Part shown: positions 60,886 through 64,000 of the stretch, piece by piece | Position numbering within the stretch: position 1 is the first letter of the stretch | How the letters are laid out: every line of letters starts with the position of its first letter | From: Cellvibrio japonicus Ueda107 | GTDB lineage: Bacteria; Pseudomonadota; Gammaproteobacteria; Pseudomonadales; Cellvibrionaceae | Assembly: GCF_000019225.1 (NCBI RefSeq) | Contig: NC_010995.1 | Coordinates: 4,512,574-4,576,573, forward strand | DNA length: 64,000 nucleotides | Direction: 5' to 3' | Translations under genes and position numbers: made by a program | The notes under the pieces: generated by a model | The model's database searches: none | The model's input: only the letters and a program-made list of their open reading frames with translations | What the model was told of the DNA's origin: nothing

Positions 60886-62558
60886 CAGGCTTTGCTATCG
60901 GCCCGTTCGATTTGGCGGGTAATCACGTACTGTTGGGCGATAGACAACAGGTTGTTGGTGACCCAGTAAAGTACCAGACCGGCCGGGAACCACAGGAACA
61001 TAAAGGTAAAGACAAATGGCAGCATGTTCATAATGCGCGCCTGCATCGGGTCTGTGGGCTGCGGATTGAGTTTTTGCATGATCCACATAGTGGCACCGTA
61101 AATAATCGGCAGCACAAAATAGGGATCCATGCGCGACAGGTCTTCGATCCAGCCAAAGAAGGGCGCATGGCGCAGTTCAACGGATTCCATCAATACCCAG
61201 TACAGAGCGATAAACACCGGCATTTGAATCAGCAGTGGCAGGCAACCGCCAAAGGGATTTACCTGCTCGGTTTTATATAACTTCATCATTTCCTGGGAGA
61301 ATTTCTGGCGATCTTCACCGTAGCGCTCTTTCAGCTCCAGCAACTTGGGCTGCAACTTGCGCATTTTGGCCATGGACCTGTAGCTGGCGGCTGACAGGGG
61401 GAAAAACAGCAATTTTACCGACAGGGTCAAGCCGATAATCGCCAGGCCCCAGTTGCCGAGGAAGCCATGGATAAATTTAAGGAAAGCAAACAGGGGTTTG
61501 GCGATCCACCACAGCCAACCGTAGTCCACGGTTAAATCCAGGTAAGGGGAGATTTCCTCCAGGCGTTCAGTATCCTTGGGACCTGCATAGAAACTGGCTT
61601 TAATCACACCTTTACTACCGGGTTCCACCACCACGGGTTGGGTCGTAAAGCCCAGCAGGTAGAGATCCTGGTCGCCGAGCTTGCGCAGTTTGTAGTTAAC
61701 CTGGCTGCTGGCGTCGGGAATCCAGGCGCTGATAAAGTAATGTTGCACCATGGCAACCCAACCGCCCTGGCGACTGGTTTCAAAGGTTTGTTTGGCGATG
61801 TCTTCGAAATGGATCTTCTTGTAGTTTTCTTCACTGGTGGTAATCGCGGCGCCCAAGTAGGGGTTCATCTCCAGGGCACTGACTTTAACGAAATTCTGGC
61901 TATCGCGTTTGATCTGGCCATACAGCTGCGCACTCCAGGGCGTTTCAGCCTGGTTGTCGATCAGGTATTCCACGCCAATCAGGTAATCGCCGCGTTTGAA
62001 ACTGAAACGCTTGGTGATGTTCACGGCGCCCTGTTGCAGGGTGAGGTCAACAACCAGACCATCACTCCCTTCTTTTAATTCATAGCTGGTGCTGCTGCTG
62101 TTAAAGAGTGGACGACCCTGGGCGGTATCCGTGCCGTTGGTTCCGATCAAGCCACTTTGTGACACATAAGTATGGTTGTTGCGATTATCGAGCAACACAA
62201 AGGGCTCATCGGGAGTATTCAGCTTGGCAAAATGGCGCGGCAGGGAGACGCTGGCAATATCGCCACCCAGTGGGTTAATGGTGACCAGCAAGTTGTCGGT
62301 TTTTACCTGGATCAGTTCTACCTTACTGCTGTCAGCCGTAGCCTGGGGTGTGTCACTGGCGGTTGGAACGGCGCTGGGAATATCGCCGTTACTGTCCGGT
62401 GCTATGGCAGCAATACTGCTACCGGCAGGAGTATTACCGGCTTGGTGCTGGGGAAGCTGTTCCTGGAAGTGATTCCAGCGGATAAACAACATCAGGATGA
62501 CCGCGGCAATCGCGGCGAGTAAAAGGTTTTTTTGCCAATCCATCTTAGTGTTTGCCAT
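60885..62558 (-). CDS. yidC: Membrane protein insertase YidC
   Basis: A 557-residue inner-membrane insertase. An N-terminal membrane anchor (DWQKNLLLAAIAAVILMLF) precedes a large periplasmic beta-domain (about residues 60-330). The conserved C-terminal Oxa1 domain follows, with five membrane segments, including GCLPLLIQMPVFIALYWVL and the positively charged tail. I give the ATG at 62558 (MANTKMDW); the ATG at 62543, directly after the yidD stop, is the more classical start. Neither has a strong ribosome-binding site. Confidence 0.97.
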   Translation of the reverse strand: MANTKMDWQKNLLLAAIAAVILMLFIRWNHFQEQLPQHQAGNTPAGSSIAAIAPDSNGDIPSAVPTASDTPQATADSSKVELIQVKTDNLLVTINPLGGDIASVSLPRHFAKLNTPDEPFVLLDNRNNHTYVSQSGLIGTNGTDTAQGRPLFNSSSTSYELKEGSDGLVVDLTLQQGAVNITKRFSFKRGDYLIGVEYLIDNQAETPWSAQLYGQIKRDSQNFVKVSALEMNPYLGAAITTSEENYKKIHFEDIAKQTFETSRQGGWVAMVQHYFISAWIPDASSQVNYKLRKLGDQDLYLLGFTTQPVVVEPGSKGVIKASFYAGPKDTERLEEISPYLDLTVDYGWLWWIAKPLFAFLKFIHGFLGNWGLAIIGLTLSVKLLFFPLSAASYRSMAKMRKLQPKLLELKERYGEDRQKFSQEMMKLYKTEQVNPFGGCLPLLIQMPVFIALYWVLMESVELRHAPFFGWIEDLSRMDPYFVLPIIYGATMWIMQKLNPQPTDPMQARIMNMLPFVFTFMFLWFPAGLVLYWVTNNLLSIAQQYVITRQIERADSKA

Positions 62559-62850
62559 GAGTAGGGTGAGTGTGAGAACAGCAGGTCGCCTCGTGTTCGG
62601 GAACCGGATCGATTCCCCCCGGGTGCCAGGGGTGGCATTTTATAAGGCGACGCGCCGTTAGATAAATACCTGCTAAAAATCCATGGGTTTTTAGCGCTTC
62701 TTCCGCATAGTGGGAACAGCTGGGATAAAACCGGCACTGGTTACCAATCCAGGGGCTCAACAAATAGCGATAGCCGTGGAGCAGCTTGACACCTGCCCAC
62801 ACCAAACCGGCATTAAGCCTGGCGAGCAGTTGTTTGAGCAGTATCAGCAT
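62545..62850 (-). CDS. yidD: Membrane protein insertion efficiency factor YidD
   Basis: A 101-residue small basic protein with the UPF0161/YidD core: YRYLLSPWIGNQCRFYPSCSHYA (Cys-rich), EALKTHG and RLIKCHPWHPGGIDPVP. It helps YidC insert proteins. The ATG at 62850 lies inside the 3' end of rnpA (38-bp overlap), the usual arrangement. The C-terminal tail is rich in His and Thr. Confidence 0.95.
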   Translation of the reverse strand: MLILLKQLLARLNAGLVWAGVKLLHGYRYLLSPWIGNQCRFYPSCSHYAEEALKTHGFLAGIYLTARRLIKCHPWHPGGIDPVPEHEATCCSHTHPTHGKH

Positions 62851-63220
62851 TGGAACTAGCCTCCCGCTGGCGCGCTTTTTTGAGGATACGTTGCAACTGT
62901 TGCCGGAATTGGGCGACAAATTCGGCATTCTCCAAATCGGCAACCCCCTTGCGGGAGAGCACAATAACATCCAAACCGGCCAATTCCTGCTGTTGCAGGC
63001 GAAATTGTTCACGCACCAGGCGTTTGATGCGATTGCGCTGGACAGCGAGGCTCACGTGTTTTTTGGCAATGACCAACCCCAGGCGGGGATGCGGCAGTTG
63101 GTTGGGACGGGAGAGGATCAGGAACAGTTGGTGCGAAGCGCGGAAGGGAGCGTCATCAAAGACAGTTTGGAAATCTCTAGAGCAAAGCAGGCGCAACGAT
63201 TTGCCGAAGGCTTGCTTCAC
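62813..63220 (-). CDS. rnpA: Ribonuclease P protein component
   Basis: A 135-residue basic protein of RNase P. The RNA-binding signature VQRNRIKRLVREQFR is near residue 60, with RLGLVIAKKHV before it. It starts with GTG at 63220 and lies 21 bp behind rpmH. The C-terminal extension of about 20 residues beyond the usual core is polar and low in complexity. Confidence 0.96.
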   Translation of the reverse strand: MKQAFGKSLRLLCSRDFQTVFDDAPFRASHQLFLILSRPNQLPHPRLGLVIAKKHVSLAVQRNRIKRLVREQFRLQQQELAGLDVIVLSRKGVADLENAEFVAQFRQQLQRILKKARQREASSNADTAQTTARQA

Positions 63221-63241
63221 TCTAGGGATACCGGGTAAGCA

Positions 63242-63379
63242 TTAAACGCGGGTCAGCTGCTTACGGCCTTTAGCGCGGCGACGTGCTAAAACCAGACGGC
63301 CGTTTTTGGTCGCCATACGGGCGCGGAAACCGTGGTTGCGAACGCGCTTGATATTGCTGGGCTGGAATGTTCTTTTCAT
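63242..63379 (-). CDS. rpmH: 50S ribosomal protein L34
   Basis: A 45-residue ribosomal protein, ATG at 63379 and TAA at 63242-63244. It begins MKRTFQPSNIKR and continues with HGFRARMATKNGR and LARRRAKGRKQL, the near-invariant L34 sequence. It is the first gene of the rpmH-rnpA-yidD-yidC-mnmE cluster leading away from the origin. Confidence 0.98.
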   Translation of the reverse strand: MKRTFQPSNIKRVRNHGFRARMATKNGRLVLARRRAKGRKQLTRV

Positions 63380-64000
63380 GACACTAACCTGTTGTTGATA
63401 AATAACGATCCTTATATTTAAGAAGCCGCTTGTCGAGGAAGCCGCTTGCTATCTATAGGATCGAGCCTAAAAAAATCGGTGGGATTCGGGACTATCAATA
63501 CCTGGAGCAAGTCCTGGTTTGCTGCCCGATCTCTCCCCTGAACTGGCCGAGGGGTAAAAGGACGCGGGATTTTAAAGAATGCCCCGGGTGAAAGCAAACA
63601 ATTTTGTCCATTTAATCGGCAATTTGCACTTTATTCTCCGCCATTGACGTTTTACCAGTTTGCTACCAGTTAGCTCAGTGGTTATCAACAGGGTTATCCA
63701 CATTTTTCATGTTTTTGTGATGATTTATGTGTCATTGATGGAATTAGTCTATCTGTATAACTGGTTGAATTTAATCAGCTAATTCCGGCTGATTGCGATT
63801 TATTTTCAGTTTTCTTGTGGATAACTCCAGGAGCGCGGAGTAGACTAGCAAACCAATTTCCCCGGTGTTTTTTCGAGCTTTGGGTTGTACAACTCTGTGG
63901 TTGTATTTTCGCTTGATTTTGTCGACCGCCGGGTTTGCCTTGGTTTTTGCAGGGTTAGTCTTTGCATCAATAGTCTGTTAATAAATGATCGAGCAGGGGA
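63380..64000. other. Putative replication origin (rpmH-dnaA intergenic region)
   Basis: These 621 non-coding bp run from rpmH to the window end, where dnaA would be expected next on the plus strand. DnaA boxes are TTATCAACA (63682-63690), TTATCCACA (63694-63702, perfect) and TGTGGATAA (63815-63823, perfect), within AT-rich DNA. The first two are only 3 bp apart. The rpmH promoter must be in the left part. An 11-bp direct repeat GAAGCCGCTTG occurs at 63422 and 63438. The dnaA gene itself is not in the window. Confidence 0.8.

Noticed and set aside
63984..64000. ATG near the right edge as start of dnaA
   Set aside because: The few codons that follow do not look like a DnaA N-terminus; the real start is probably beyond the window.

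Overview
The window looks like a chromosomal segment of a Cellvibrio-like gammaproteobacterium. This is inferred from the gene order rpmH-rnpA-yidD-yidC-mnmE-mnmG-rsmG-parA-parB-atpIBEFHAGDC-glmU-glmS, the GC-rich host genes, and the plant-polysaccharide enzymes: a GH9 cellulase lipoprotein with a long serine linker and a GH5 enzyme. The right edge runs into the rpmH-dnaA intergenic region with DnaA boxes, so it ends at or beside the chromosomal origin.

Layout. 1-7.9 kb: a vitamin B12 locus read leftwards. A cobalamin riboswitch with a terminator controls btuB, followed by cobO, cobQ, btuC, btuD, cobU, cbiB and the start of cobD, several joined by ATGA overlaps. 8.0-14.3 kb: a four-gene leftward cluster encoding a LodA-like quinoprotein oxidase, its LodB-like flavoprotein maturase, a cytochrome-c-motif lipoprotein and a large protein I do not recognise. 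14.6-17.0 kb: a complete IS66-family element. 17.1-18.6 kb: an AT-rich GH5 glycosidase gene.

18.6-39.2 kb: a complete Tn7-like transposon with its right end just downstream of glmS (attTn7). It has tnsABCDE with intact catalytic motifs, three 20-bp TnsB-type repeats at each end, and two kinds of cargo. One is a Hachiman-type defence pair (hamA/hamB) with a small XRE regulator. The other is a five-gene AT-rich cluster: SAM methyltransferase, MTA/SAH-nucleosidase-like protein with a catalytic Asp-to-Asn change, ATP-grasp ligase, DUF2938 membrane protein and HGPRT-like phosphoribosyltransferase. Two apparently identical IS3-family copies in direct orientation flank that cluster, together with a candidate structured RNA (about 20777-20888) and the 3' remnant of a lost gene. 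This cluster is my best candidate for an undescribed system.

39.2-64 kb: core chromosome, almost all leftward: glmS, a DeoR-type regulator, GH9 cellulase, an XRE-2TM protein, glmU, ychJ (rightward), the complete ATP synthase operon, parAB, rsmG, mnmG, a 673-bp gap with DnaA boxes, mnmE, yidC, yidD, rnpA, rpmH and the putative oriC. I saw no tRNA, rRNA or CRISPR array.
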